This document shows, piece by piece, positions 28,863 through 38,851 of a DNA stretch of 64,000 nucleotides. Numbering within the stretch: position 1 is the stretch's first letter; every line of letters begins with the position of its first letter. The notes below the pieces were generated by a model. The model searched no databases and was not told the DNA's origin. It was given only the letters and a program-made list of their open reading frames with translations. Made by a program: the position numbers and the translations under genes. The stretch is from Bacillus sp. JCM 19058 (GTDB taxonomy: Bacteria > Bacillota > Bacilli > Bacillales_H > Bacillaceae_D): the NCBI GenBank assembly GCA_001310555.1, contig BAXO01000012.1:1-64000 (forward strand), read 5' to 3'.

Positions 28863-29429
28863 ATGCCAAATGCATACCAAGTAAATGAACAAGATTTAAT
28901 TGAACTTCGAAACAAGAAATTAGGGGGGCGAATTAAATGGATAAGGGAGATGGCTTCTAATAATAACAATGGTTTGTACAAACAAGCTAAAGTGGCTAAG
29001 GATATTGGTATTACAGCTTCAAGCCTAGCTAAATTGGAAACAGATTTTGCAAAGAATCCTAGCTTAGATGTACTTCAAAGAATAAGTAAATACTTTAACA
29101 TCCCAATAAGTGCATTTTTTGATGTGTACTATGAACAGCCCGAGCAGTTTACTATTTTTGGTTCAAATGATAACCAGTTAAACAATGACCCATTATTTAA
29201 ACAAAATTACCAAGCAAATATTTCTTGTACTATAAGCTCATTAAATAGTGAACATGAGATTACAATTAATGAAACCTTGCATTTATCTTCCTTGGAATTA
29301 GATGAATTTCAGGAGGAAATATTATTCATTGTCAACAAGGCAAGGAGACGACAGAAAAGTTGGTCCAATAAAATTGTTACCCTTAAAAATTTACAAAACA
29401 AAAAGGAAGGAAGAGAGAAAAATGACTAA
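28863..29429 (+). CDS. Cro/CI-type (Xre) transcriptional regulator
   Basis: The 188-residue protein has an N-terminal lambda-repressor-like HTH: GGRIKWIREMASNN, VAKDIGITASSLAKLETDFA, SLDVLQRISKYFNIPISAFF. A C-terminal part of about 100 residues is without recognised peptidase residues. The ATG at 28863 is preferred over 28842 because GGGAGGA precedes it at the right distance. Its stop overlaps the next small gene (29422), which overlaps the recombinase, so regulator, small protein and recombinase form one coupled operon. It probably controls excision/integration of the island. Confidence 0.8.
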   Translation: MPNAYQVNEQDLIELRNKKLGGRIKWIREMASNNNNGLYKQAKVAKDIGITASSLAKLETDFAKNPSLDVLQRISKYFNIPISAFFDVYYEQPEQFTIFGSNDNQLNNDPLFKQNYQANISCTISSLNSEHEITINETLHLSSLELDEFQEEILFIVNKARRRQKSWSNKIVTLKNLQNKKEGREKND

Positions 29430-29612
29430 TCTAGCATCAAAAGATATGGAGGTAAAGGAAGACTTAAGCTCAATAAATAAACAAAAAAAAGCTTTCTTAA
29501 CGCATTTGCTTCTATAGCAAACAAAGTGATGAACGAATATCACAGTAGCACTCATGAACAAGTCAAAAAGGAAGATAAAATTCCAAATCAATCGGAGGAG
29601 GAGCAAGTATGA
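29422..29612 (+). CDS. Small protein overlapping regulator and recombinase (frameshifted)
   Basis: About 63 residues: MTNLASKDMEVKEDLSSINK, then, after a break in the A7 run near 29487, FLNAFASIANKVMNEYHSS and an acidic C-terminus ending in EEEQV. The ATG overlaps the regulator stop and the TGA overlaps the recombinase ATG (ATGA). It is mainly helical and highly charged. The tight coupling suggests a recombination directionality factor or recombinase cofactor, but no homology supports this. Confidence 0.45.
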
Positions 29613-31174
29613 ATATTATGAATGCCGCTATTTATGCTCGTGTCAGTACTGAGGAACAGGCTACAGATGGTTATAGCGTTAAGGCACAAAGGGATGCTTT
29701 GTCGGATTATGCACGCAAAAATAATTTAAATATTATTGATGAGTATATAGACGAAGGAAAAAGTGGAAAAAGTATTTCTGGAAGACCACAAATGACGAAA
29801 CTGCTTAAAGATGCTGCTCAAAAGAAATTTGATACTGTCATCATTTATAAGCTTGACCGTCTTGCTAGAAAAACAAGAGATTCACTGGTAATTGCTGAAA
29901 CATTAAATAATCATGGAGTACAACTCATCAGCTTATCTGAAAGCATTGATACAAGTACTCCTCATGGACGAATGTTTTATACCGTATTAAGCTCTTTGGC
30001 GGAAATGGAAAGAGAGCAAATAGTTGGTCGTGTGAAGATGGGCATGACACAAAGAGCCAAAGAAGGGAAATGGAATGGCGGTCAATGTATAGGCTATGAT
30101 TCCAAGGATAAGCAACTTTTTGTAAATCCTAATGAAGCTATAATTGTAAAAGAGATATTCCAACTTGCCGACAAGGGGTATGGATACAAAAAGATAACAG
30201 GAATCATTAATCGTAAAGGATATAAAACGAAAAAGGGAAATGAGTTCTCCATTGCAACAGTAAAGGGGGTATTAGACAACCCCATGTATATTGGAAAACT
30301 CCGATTCAATCAACATGAAAATTGGGCTGAAAAAAGAAGAAAAGGGAAAAACAAGGAGCCTATTATAGTTGATGGAATACACGAGCCAATTATCGATAAA
30401 GAATTATGGGATAGTGTACAACTAAAAAGACAAGGACGTTCATATAAAGCTGTACAGTCCTCCAAACCTTATTTTCTATCTAAACTTATACGTTGTCCAC
30501 AATGTGGTGCTGGAATGGTATCTGCAAAGTCCAGAGGGAGAACTAAAACTTATCGTTATTATGTATGTGGCACCTTCCATAACAAAGGGTCATCCGTATG
30601 TTCATCGAATAGTATAAATGCAGATATTGCTGAGGCACAAGTACTAGATGAAATTAAACGCATTGTAACAGACTCTAGCTTCATCAAACAATTGGTCGCA
30701 AAGTTGAATCAGGAAAGGGAACACGCCATTGAACCGTTAATTAAACAAAAGGAATATATTGAATCAAGAATAAAACAAAATGAGACCTATATTGCGAATA
30801 TTACTGATAAGCTAATGAAAGACCCTGATTTAGTTTCCTCTTTTGCAGAAAGATTAAAAGAGCAGCAAAGTGAGAAAATATCTAACCAGAAACAGCTGGA
30901 GGAAGTTGAGGAAGAGCTTACCAACATCAATACAAAACCAATTGACTTAATGGCTCTTCACCATCTTATTAAAAATATTGATGAAATACTGGACAAAGTG
31001 AGTGGCGAGGAAAAGAAGGAACTTTTACGTATGATTGTGGAACAGATTGAGATTACGCCTTCGGCTGAGATAAGGACCCATGGAAGACAGAAAGGACGAG
31101 AGGTTACTAATATTAAGTTATACTTTGACTTTACTCCTGAAGCAGTAAAAAAAAGTCAAAAAGCCTTCTCCTAA
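29609..31174 (+). CDS. Large serine recombinase (Ccr-like site-specific recombinase)
   Basis: This intact 521-residue recombinase would excise and integrate the island. The resolvase catalytic domain has AAIYARVSTEEQ (nucleophile Ser13, Arg11) and VIIYKLDRLARKTRDSL. The helical linker reads ERE-QIVGRVKMGMTQRAK. The recombinase domain spans about residues 165-275 (GYGYKKITGIINRKGYKTKK). A zinc ribbon starts at about residue 295 (CPQCGAGM...YYVCGTF). A coiled coil covers roughly 355-445, and a C-terminal helical segment follows. It lies directly next to the rlmH att site, as ccr genes do in SCC. A GGAGGAGG ribosome site precedes it. Excision polarity and a directionality factor are unknown. Confidence 0.92.
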   Translation: MNIMNAAIYARVSTEEQATDGYSVKAQRDALSDYARKNNLNIIDEYIDEGKSGKSISGRPQMTKLLKDAAQKKFDTVIIYKLDRLARKTRDSLVIAETLNNHGVQLISLSESIDTSTPHGRMFYTVLSSLAEMEREQIVGRVKMGMTQRAKEGKWNGGQCIGYDSKDKQLFVNPNEAIIVKEIFQLADKGYGYKKITGIINRKGYKTKKGNEFSIATVKGVLDNPMYIGKLRFNQHENWAEKRRKGKNKEPIIVDGIHEPIIDKELWDSVQLKRQGRSYKAVQSSKPYFLSKLIRCPQCGAGMVSAKSRGRTKTYRYYVCGTFHNKGSSVCSSNSINADIAEAQVLDEIKRIVTDSSFIKQLVAKLNQEREHAIEPLIKQKEYIESRIKQNETYIANITDKLMKDPDLVSSFAERLKEQQSEKISNQKQLEEVEEELTNINTKPIDLMALHHLIKNIDEILDKVSGEEKKELLRMIVEQIEITPSAEIRTHGRQKGREVTNIKLYFDFTPEAVKKSQKAFS

Positions 31175-31252
31175 AGATGGCGAGCTATGCTCCTAATAGT
31201 AACATTGATTTGTCGCCCTTAAATAAAGTGAATCCAACAGAAAAAGAGCTAA

Positions 31253-31280
31253 GGGACACATTGAGGTCCCTTTCAGTTTT
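31253..31280. terminator. Bidirectional terminator between recombinase and rlmH
   Basis: aagggac (31253-31259) pairs with gtccctt (31266-31272). T-rich sequence follows on the plus strand and AGCTCTTTTTC on the minus strand. It separates the converging recombinase and rlmH transcripts, just inside the island. Confidence 0.6.
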
Positions 31281-31284
31281 ACCC

Positions 31285-31762
31285 TCACTTATGATACGCC
31301 TCCCCCCTCACAATCCGAAACGCTCGGTAAATCTGCTCGAGTAAAATCAATCGCATGAGCTGGTGTGGAAAAGTCATTTTTGAAAAGGAGAGTTGTTCGT
31401 CAGCGCGCTCTAGAACTTCGTTTGACAAGCCAAGTGAGCCGCCGATGACAAAGCAAATTTTACTTTTCCCGTATATGGCGAGCTTATCTATTGTATCGGC
31501 GAGCTGCTCGGAGGTTTTCATCCTCTTCGATAGCTAGGGCAATGACGTGGGTATCGTCCGATATTTTATTGAGGATGCGTGCGCCTTCCTTTTGCTTGAC
31601 TTTGAGCATTTCCTGCTCACTGAGGGTTTCAGGGGCTTTTTCGTCGGGGACTTCGACAATGTTTATTTTGGCGTAGGCGGTGAGGCGCTTGCTGTATTCG
31701 TTGATGCCTTGCTGTAAGTATTTTTCCTTCAGTTTGCCGACGGTGATGATTGAGATATTCAC
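31285..31762 (-). CDS. rlmH: 23S rRNA pseudouridine-1915 N3-methyltransferase RlmH (frameshifted)
   Basis: This SPOUT-class methyltransferase of 159 residues modifies pseudouridine 1915 in helix 69 of 23S rRNA. It begins [15 protein letters not shown] and includes [15 protein letters not shown]. After a one-base break near 31520 it continues [20 protein letters not shown], the SAM-knot [15 protein letters not shown] and the tail [10 protein letters not shown]. It is orfX of staphylococci. Its last codons are the attachment site of the island, and insertion preserves the C-terminus, because the element brings no change upstream of the stop. It is the last gene of the wal region. Confidence 0.93.
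31287..31302. other. rlmH-side attachment site of the SCC-like island (att core copy 2)
   Basis: acttatgatacgcctc forms the last codons of rlmH (Glu-Ala-Tyr-His-Lys on the minus strand). It closely resembles the SCC core GAAGC-TATCATAA-TGA of staphylococci. The identical 16 bases at 14385 define the island's extent. Confidence 0.85.
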
Positions 31763-31818
31763 ACTGTGTGTACTCCTTTGTTTTAGTTATCCACAGGACT
31801 TATCCACATATCAACAGT

Positions 31819-31991
31819 TTAGCGTAAGGGCTGTTTCGTTATTGTGTATACAGCGGTTTTTGGGCAGTAGCTGCAGGTTGTGGATAGTTGTTTTTTTTGG
31901 TTGTTGTCTTTTCGATGATTGGCAGGGCTTCGTCTTCGTCCATAATGGTGTCCATGGCAAGCTCGACGTGCTCTTGGCAGGCGTAGGTCAT
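31819..31991 (-). CDS. CxxH/CxxC zinc-binding small protein (YyzF type, frameshifted)
   Basis: A protein of about 57 residues starts MTYACQEHVELAMDTIMDED (the CxxH pair) and, after a break in the T8 run near 31890, ends TTCSYCPKTAVYTIT (the CxxC pair). Small proteins of this type lie between htrA and rlmH in Bacillus genomes. The cysteine/histidine pairs should bind one zinc ion. Function is unknown. The ribosome site AGAGAGGACGG precedes the ATG. Confidence 0.7.
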
Positions 31992-32281
31992 TGGTTTCCG
32001 TCCTCTCTGATTTCCTGTTTTATTATACCATAATTGGTTATCCTCTTGTTGATGCTTCGGCTATTCACATCGGGATGTGGATAAGTTGAATGTGGGTGTA
32101 GTCGGGTTGCCTGTGGAAAGCTTCGAACGTTAAGTGAAAATCTCCGTCCGTCGGTGTTCTCTTAGGGGTTTAACGTCTGAGTGATCATTTCCCTTGCATG
32201 AAGTTGGATTTTACTCCTCGCTACTCCAACCATTAATTGGCGACCAACTATCGCAGGCGTTCAACAAAACCCCAAAAAGAA

Positions 32282-32325
32282 AAAACAGTCTGAGTTCTTA
32301 TAAAATCCAAAACTCGGACTGTTTT
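32282..32325 (-). terminator. Terminator of htrA
   Basis: A 15-bp stem with one mismatch (32282-32296 with 32311-32325) is followed on the minus strand by TTTTTTCTTTTTG, about 60 bases after the htrA stop. Confidence 0.75.
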
Positions 32326-32385
32326 ATGGCTAGTTGATTCAGATTGCTGATGCTTCCTACCTGTTTGACTAGGGTGACTCTACAA

Positions 32386-33600
32386 TTAATAGCTTTGCAG
32401 CTCGGCTAATGTAATTTGCACGGTTTCGAGGCTACCGTCGCGATAGTAGTTGATTTCGACCTGGTCGCCGATTTCCTTTTCCGTGTAAAGGAATTTGCGG
32501 AGGGCGTGCCCGTCTTCGATTTCTTCGCCGTCAATTTCGACGATGACATCGTATTCCTTTAGTCCGGCTTTATCGCTGATGACATTGGTGTCACTCCGAT
32601 GACGACAGCTCCACCTTTGACATCGTCAGGAAGGTTCAACGTTTGCTTCCAATACTGGCTTGGAATTTCAGACAAAGAACGGATGGCGACGCCTAGCTGT
32701 GGACGGCGAACTTCGCCGAATTTCTCCAAATCCTCGATGACCGGTAGGGCAATTTGCGTTGGAATCGCAAAGCCGATGCCTTCGACGGCACTTTGGGCAA
32801 TTTTCATTGAGTTAATGCCGATCACTTGGCCTTCAATGTTAATTAAAGCTCCACCGCTATTCCCTGGGTTGATTGCCGCATCGGTCTGGAGCACTTCTGC
32901 GTGCCAGTCAATCTCGCCATTTCCCGTTAAATCGACAGGAATGCTTCGTTCTGTTGCGCTAATAATCCTTGTGTCACGGAGCTAGCAAAGCTCAGTCCGA
33001 GTGGATTACCGATGGCAATCGCCGGCTCGCCAACCTTGAGCGAATCAGAGTTTCCAAACTCGGCGACCGTCTCGATGCCTTCTGCATCAATTTCGAGGAC
33101 AGCCAAGTCCGTGAGCGCATCGCTGCCGATAACCTCTGCCGGCACGCGAGTCCCGTCCGTCAGACTAACCTCTAGCTCATTGGCGCGCTCAATGACATGA
33201 TTGTTCGTCACGACATAGGCTTTGCCGTCCTCCACCTTATAGATGACACCCGAGCCTGTTCCTTCACCCGACTGCTGCGAGAAGAAATCCGCCTGCTGCA
33301 TATTGATTACACCGACTACAGCATCAGATACCTTTTCGACGACATTCGTCACCTCGGAGCTGACATTCAGATTGACGGTTTGCGTATTTTCATCGATGAC
33401 CGGTGCTTCTTCCTGAACCGCCTCCTCCTTTTCTGTGGCAAGCTCGTAAGGGAACCAGCCGATGCTTGACAGAAGCGGGGCAGTCGCTAAAACGAGTACG
33501 GCACCAATAATCGCTCCACCGAATGCAGAAAGCGCCGAGCCTCTTCCTTTCTTTCTCTTAGACGAACGTTCCTCTGTTTCATAATTATCATAGTACCCAT
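32386..33600 (-). CDS. htrA: HtrA-type membrane serine protease (frameshifted)
   Basis: This S1C/DegP-family protease of about 405 residues acts at the outer face of the membrane. A cytoplasmic Lys/Arg-rich start (SSKRKKGRG) precedes one transmembrane helix ([18 protein letters not shown]). The trypsin-like domain has catalytic His in VVTNNHVIE, Asp in [11 protein letters not shown] and Ser in [15 protein letters not shown]-terminal PDZ domain ends in [20 protein letters not shown]. Breaks lie near 33590, 32950 and 32590. The ATG at 33600 follows GAGAAAGAGGG. It is the yycK/htrC-position gene at the end of the walRK region. It degrades or refolds damaged envelope proteins. Confidence 0.9.
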
Positions 33601-33963
33601 ACTTGCACCCTCTTTCTCATAATCTGAACCTGTACGACTAAAGTAGGTGGAATCCTTAGTCCCAATCGAGCCTGACTGTGCTTTGCCAGACTGATTTAAG
33701 GAAGGATTTTCACGCACTTTTTGCCTGGTTCCAGACACCGTGATACGTTCTTCTCCCCCTATAAATGATTGGAATTTAAAATATTTTTCTGTGCATTTAT
33801 TATACCTCCAAAAAACAGGAGATTTCTACTAGCTGACATGTATTTCTGAAATTTTTGATACTCTTTATAGAATTGCCAATATTATTGACTCGTAATCCCC
33901 ACAATTAACCAAACTTAGCCGCTTCTGTCCATCTTTATCCCTAAAAAAAATCTTCCATAATCA

Positions 33964-33992
33964 TAAAAAAAACACCGTATAAACGGCGTTTT
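33964..33992 (-). terminator. Terminator between walJ and htrA
   Basis: On the minus strand aacgccg, a six-base loop and cggtgtt pair with one G-T, followed by eight T. It ends the walR-to-walJ operon, so htrA must have its own promoter in 33601-33960, where I could not pick one with confidence. Confidence 0.6.
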
Positions 33993-34077
33993 AACTAATA
34001 AATTGATCCCACACTCGTTCATACTTCCTGATTTTATGCAGGGGAGCGCGAGTTATCCAAGTAATCTGCCTTATGTA

Positions 34078-34872
34078 CTATACGACCGTTAATGCTGTCG
34101 GCTTTAACGGGTCGGTATCGTATAATGAAAATTGATCACCGACCGGCATCCCTTGCTCCTTCAGTACTTGTTCTACGGTGAGGCGGGCGAGCTCCTTCAT
34201 ATTATTGTCAAGGCTTAGGTGCGCGAGATAAATGCGGCTCGTATTGTCTGCGATGACTTCTGATAGGGCCAAAGCCGCGTCCTCGTTGGAGACATGCCCG
34301 TAATCGCTAAGAATCCGGCGCTTGACATTCCACGGATACCGTCCCATTCGCAGCATATTTAAATCATGATTGGCCTCGAATATAAATATGTCGGCACCGG
34401 TAATCGTACCTTTGATTCGCTCGCTGACATAGCCCATGTCCGTGGCAAGAACGAGCTTTCTACCTCCATGATGAAAGATGTAAAACATCGGCTCAGCGGC
34501 ATCATGAGAAACGCCGAACGACTCAACATCTAGATCGGCAAAGGTTTTGACCTCTCCCATATCAAAAATAAACTTCTGCTCGGTCGTTATCGTACCTAGC
34601 TGACCTTCCATCGCCTTCCAGGTGCGCTCATTCGCATAGATCGGCAGCTTGTGCTTGCGGGCAAAGATGCCGACTCCTTTAATATGATCGCTATGCTCGT
34701 GGGTGACAAGGATGCCGTCGAGCTCCTTCGGATCGCGCTCGATGCTCGCAAACAGCTCGTCCATTTTTTTTCCGCTCAAACCGGCATCGACGAGCAGGCG
34801 CTGTTTTTCTGTTTCGATATAAAATGCGTTTCCCGTGCTCCCACTAGCCAGTACACTAAAACGTAAAGTCAT
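34078..34872 (-). CDS. walJ: WalJ/YycJ metallo-beta-lactamase-fold hydrolase
   Basis: This is an intact 264-residue MBL-fold protein. It starts [20 protein letters not shown] and has the metal motif [11 protein letters not shown], later ligands in [17 protein letters not shown] and an [15 protein letters not shown] histidine. YycJ is a 5'-3' exonuclease-like member of the family linked to DNA repair and to coordination of cell division with replication in the wal operon. It is the last gene of the walRK-HIJ operon and follows yycI by about 50 bp. No frame errors are present. Confidence 0.92.
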   Translation of the reverse strand: MTLRFSVLASGSTGNAFYIETEKQRLLVDAGLSGKKMDELFASIERDPKELDGILVTHEHSDHIKGVGIFARKHKLPIYANERTWKAMEGQLGTITTEQKFIFDMGEVKTFADLDVESFGVSHDAAEPMFYIFHHGGRKLVLATDMGYVSERIKGTITGADIFIFEANHDLNMLRMGRYPWNVKRRILSDYGHVSNEDAALALSEVIADNTSRIYLAHLSLDNNMKELARLTVEQVLKEQGMPVGDQFSLYDTDPLKPTALTVV

Positions 34873-34924
34873 AATCGACTCACTCCAATTTCATTCAACA
34901 TTTGACGGATTCTGGCCCCCGGCT

Positions 34925-35705
34925 TCAACTTAGCTGCTGAACCGTGCCGCCGATTGCGTGAACGAGGTATTCATGCTCATCTAACGTAATTCGCCACATC
35001 GGCGCAAATACCTGCACATCTCCTCGTATATTAATTAAGCTGTAATAGCCAAATTCAATCCCGGTAATCGTATCGTTTCTCTGAAGAAGCTGATCATTCA
35101 ATAGCTTCTCTACCGCCTTTAGGCTTGACAGAATTTCCCGATCACCGCCCGACTCTTCAAATTCTACAAAATGCTGCTGATACCCGGTAATCTGTCCATT
35201 ATCATCGAGCCGTAAAATGAGCGGTTCCTCACCGGAAGAATAGGCAAGCCGCTCTTCATAGGTTTGATACAGAAAAAAACTGATCGGCCGAGGAATCTAG
35301 GCTGCCAATTTGATACTTGCTGCCTTCGATGACGTATGTTACCAAAAATCTACTGAGCTCCTCTCTCATTTCGTCCTCGTTCTCCGATAATGGATACGGC
35401 TCATCAAGTAAGGAGACAATCATCGTATCATCCTGCAGCAGCTGCACCTGTTGATTTGGCAAATCCTGCACCTCGTCCTCCGAAAAATCAATATATTTTC
35501 CAACGATATGAACACCGGTTCGACCTTCCTCCGGCAAATCGACGTTAATAGTAATATTATTGTCCTTCAATCTATCTTGAATGGTAGCCTCTGTAATCAT
35601 GCTGAGCTGATTGGCATTGTATTTTTCAAGTAGCTGCCAGCCGAGAAAAAAATTCAGGAAAAGAAACGTGAATATGAATATCGTTTTTGTCCTACTCCAA
35701 TTCAT
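34925..35705 (-). CDS. yycI: WalI/YycI regulatory membrane protein (frameshifted)
   Basis: The protein of about 260 residues has a single N-terminal membrane helix (TIFIFTFLFLNFFLGWQLLE) and an extracytoplasmic domain in the YycH/YycI fold, with ITINVDLPEEGRTG and GKYIDFSEDEVQDL. After a break near 35265 it runs FLYQTYEERLAYSSGEEPLI and FVEFEESGGDREILSSLKAV, ending in HAIGGTVQQLS. With YycH it binds the WalK sensor and tunes its activity. The ATG at 35705 overlaps yycH by 14 bases and has a GGGAGGGAG site. Confidence 0.88.
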
Positions 35706-37037
35706 CGTCTCCCTCCCCCTGCTGATCAAACTTCACCTTTTGCCAGCTATTCTCATACAACACAAACCAATAAGGCTCAAGTGTCACTAAAGCAGCACTT
35801 CGCTTCGTCATTTCATAGCCAATAGCAATTTTGGTCAGACGATTCGGTTCAAAGGATTCCTCATGATACAAGCGATCGATGACTTGCTTACCAGAGGGCA
35901 GCGTCACTTGATCGGTTGCATCGATCGGATTGCTGTCCAATTCGAATAACGGACGAGAGTAGTTGACGGTTTGGCTTGAAGAACGCCCTACACGGAGTAG
36001 CATTAAGTCCTCCCCTTCATAGCTAATAACTGGTAAGCCATTAACCTTGAGGCGATACAGGGCAATATCTGAATTCGGCCCGTTATACACCGTGTCAGCT
36101 CATATGAATCCGTCCAGCCCCCGTGACCATTCAGGAAATCAAAGCTACTCATAACTATGTTACGACTGCTTCTTTCCGGGCTTTCCGAGAACAGTGGATG
36201 GTCATATGTCATAAAGTCACCATCGTTCCGTAGCTAAGAATCCTATTTCCATCAGAAAAGAATTCGTTGCCATCCGCCTGTCGATTTGGACGAACATAAT
36301 CCGTATCGCTAAAAAGCGTTCGCTTAAAAAAAATCAACCGATATCGGAATCGTCGTGTACGAAAGCTTGTCTACGGTCATTGGCTCCTCTGTCACATAGA
36401 CTCGCTGCTTTAATGATAAATGCTCCTGACCGTTAGCGGGGACAACAGTAATGAACTCTTCAAAAGGTGTAACAAGCATTCTTTCAAAATCGTGAGTAGA
36501 AAACGTTGTTGACAGTTCGATTACACGCTCATCAACGACAGAATATATTTGGAGGTGCAACAATTCATCCTCTCCATCAGAATACATAAACATACGATTC
36601 ACTGAGGTTAATGGTAAATTAAATACCTCCTCATCAAGCTGAAAAAGATTGAAAAAGACCTCAATCGGAACTGCCGTTGGAAAAATTAATTCCACTCCGC
36701 TTTGCTCCTCATCCAGCTCCTTAGGAAAAGGACCTTGCGCCAGCAGATCAAACTCGTACAGATTCGTTTGCAGTAATGCCTCGTAAAACTGGTTAAAACG
36801 CTGATCATTGGGTGGAACCATCGCCATCTCTTCACCGTGATGGACAATTAACTCCTCTGGTCTGATTACATTTTTGAGAATACGCTCTTCTCCGATGGTT
36901 GTATTCTGGGGAATAGAGCTTACATCGTCATCGAGCATCCCCATATCAGGCTGAATATTCCAAAGCTGCCAGGTCAGCACAATACTCAACCCGACGAGGG
37001 CAGTCAGCATAAAGGTTTTTAGATGCTCGAATTTCAT
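35692..37037 (-). CDS. yycH: WalH/YycH regulatory membrane protein (frameshifted)
   Basis: The protein of about 448 residues has an N-terminal membrane helix (MLTALVGLSIVLTWQLWNIQ) followed by a long extracytoplasmic domain with HGEEMAMVPPNDQRFNQFYE and RVYVTEEPMTVDKLSYTTIP. Three breaks between 36330 and 36090 chop the middle; downstream the sequence resumes as DIALYRLKVNGLPVISYEGE and SYEMTKRS-like segments to GEGDDELE. YycH forms a complex with YycI and WalK. The ATG overlaps the walK stop (ATGA). Confidence 0.88.
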
Positions 37038-38848
37038 TCTGCTTCCCCCTTGAATGTTGAATACGGCAGCGTAAAGTAAACGGTCGTTCCGACACCGTAT
37101 TCACTTTCTGCCCAAATTTCTCCACCGTGGGCATGAATGAATTCTTTGGCGATCGCTAGACCAAGACCCGTTCCGCCAACACTTCGGGCCCGTGCTTTAT
37201 CAACTCGATAAAAGCGTTCGAATATTTTCGCCTGATTTTCCCGGGGAATACCCATCCCTTGGTCAGCAATGCTCACTTGAACATGCTCGCCTTTGTGCCT
37301 TAGCACAACCGTAATAACCCCTTCCTGAAGGGAGTATTTCATTGCGTTGGATATAATATTCTCCAAAACCTGCGTCAGTTTATCGCTGTCCATTTCAACA
37401 TAAGCTGGCTGACGTGGGATTTGCGTTTAAATGTAATATTTTTATCCTCTGAAACCATTTCAAAGCGATCGACAACCTCATTAAGAAAAACGCCAAAATT
37501 AAACCAGGTCAATTTTAATTGATCGTCCTTGCTGTCCATTTTTGAAAGCTGTAGCAAGTCGTTGACGAGGCGAATCATCCGTTCCGTTTCGTTTTGGGTC
37601 ACATTCAAAAAGCGCGGAGCCAATTCACGATCAGTGATTGCCCCGTCCTCAAGAGCTTCCAGATAGCTTTTAATCGTCGTCAAAGGTGTTCGCAGCTCAT
37701 GAGAGACATTCGCAACAAACTCGCGCCGATCCTGTTCAATCTTTTCCTGCTCCGTCACGTCATGAAGCACAGTAATCAAGCCATTAATCGGACCGCCGTC
37801 CTCCTGAATTACTGAGAAATGAGCCTCCAATAAAAACTCCTTTTCCTCATTGCTGAAATCAAGCAGTACCGGTTCGGTATGATTAAACATATCATAAACC
37901 TTAAAGGTTTCCGTTAAATGGAGAACCTCAGGAAGAGGCTGTCTCATCACCTCTGCACTTGAAACACCTAGCAGTTCTTCTGCACGCTTGTTCATCAGTA
38001 TTAAGCGGCCATCCTGATCGGTTGCTATTACACCGTCCGTCATATGAGTTAACACAGAGCTTAATTTCTTCTGCTCTCGATCCCTCGTTACCGTCGCTTC
38101 CTTCAAATTCAGTGTCAGCTTATTAAAGGAGCGGGCAAGCTGGCCTATCTCGTCATCGCTATAAACTTTGACCTGACGAGAAAAATCCCCGTGTCCCATC
38201 CGCAACGCCTGCCTGCGCATATCCAGAATCGGGGCAGTAATCGTTCGTGAAAGCAAAACCATCAATACGATCGTTATTAATAACGCAATCGAAGTTCCAC
38301 TTAGTAAAATATTGTTTATTTCTTGGACCTGCTCATAAATTTCCTCCATCGAGCTTCTATATATACAGCCCCAATCGTTTCACCATCTGATATTTTTATC
38401 GGCACGGCCAAGACACGAACACGATTCCCGGTTTTCGGATCGCGGAGCACTGCTTTGTCCGGTGAACCTAACAAGGCCCGCTTGACGCGCGGATTCGCAT
38501 TATGCTGACCGAGAATCGTGCGATTTTCTCTATTCGACGTTCCTAAAACGACACTGTTTTCATCAACGACGATAACCTCTGTGTTTTCGATTTTAAAAAT
38601 ATCTCGAAGCAGCAAATTAATGTCAGAAGTTAGGTCGAATCGTCATGTTTCGTCATTTCCTGGGAAATGTTATATTGGAGAATATTTGCGCGCTCGTCCA
38701 AAGTCTCGAAAAGGTTGGAAACAAGCTGCTCCTCTAATTGTTTAGTAAAATAAACGCCGATAATTTGCATCGCAATTAAGATTAGCAAAACATAAATGAT
38801 AATTAGCTTAAATTGAATCGACTTGTAAAAGCCAACTTTATTATTCAT
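37034..38848 (-). CDS. walK: Sensor histidine kinase WalK (frameshifted)
   Basis: This essential cell-wall-stress kinase has about 605 residues. An N-terminal membrane helix (LIIIYVLLILIAMQIIGVYF), an extracellular Cache/PAS-like domain and a second helix (LLITIVLMVLLSRTITAPIL) lead into a HAMP domain. A PAS domain (MTDGVIATDQDGRLILMNKR), the dimerisation box FVANVSHELRTPLTTIKSYL with the phosphoacceptor His, and ATPase boxes NAMKYS and GGTGLGLAIAKEF follow. Breaks lie near 38640, 38350 and 37395, all single-base losses; at the second, gaagctcgatgg lacks a T. It partners WalR to control autolysins and is modulated by YycH/YycI. Confidence 0.95.
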
Positions 38849-38851
38849 TCA

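Larger units (their letters stand above)
14401..31286. mobile_element. SCC-like genomic island integrated at rlmH
   Basis: The segment is bounded by 16-bp direct repeats of the rlmH 3' end. It carries a large serine recombinase as its rlmH-proximal gene and visibly lower G+C than the flanking core genes. Its cargo is a type I restriction system, a RadC-type protein, RES and HEPN-like proteins, a metalloprotease and regulators. Staphylococcal cassette chromosome elements use the same target, a Ccr serine recombinase and often hsd genes. No mec, cch helicase or antibiotic-resistance gene is present. The single-recombinase layout resembles ccrC-type elements. Confidence 0.8.

Noticed and set aside
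33487..33738. 83-codon minus-strand ORF overlapping the htrA start
   Set aside because: It is an out-of-frame reading of the htrA N-terminus and upstream region; the corrected htrA frame explains it.
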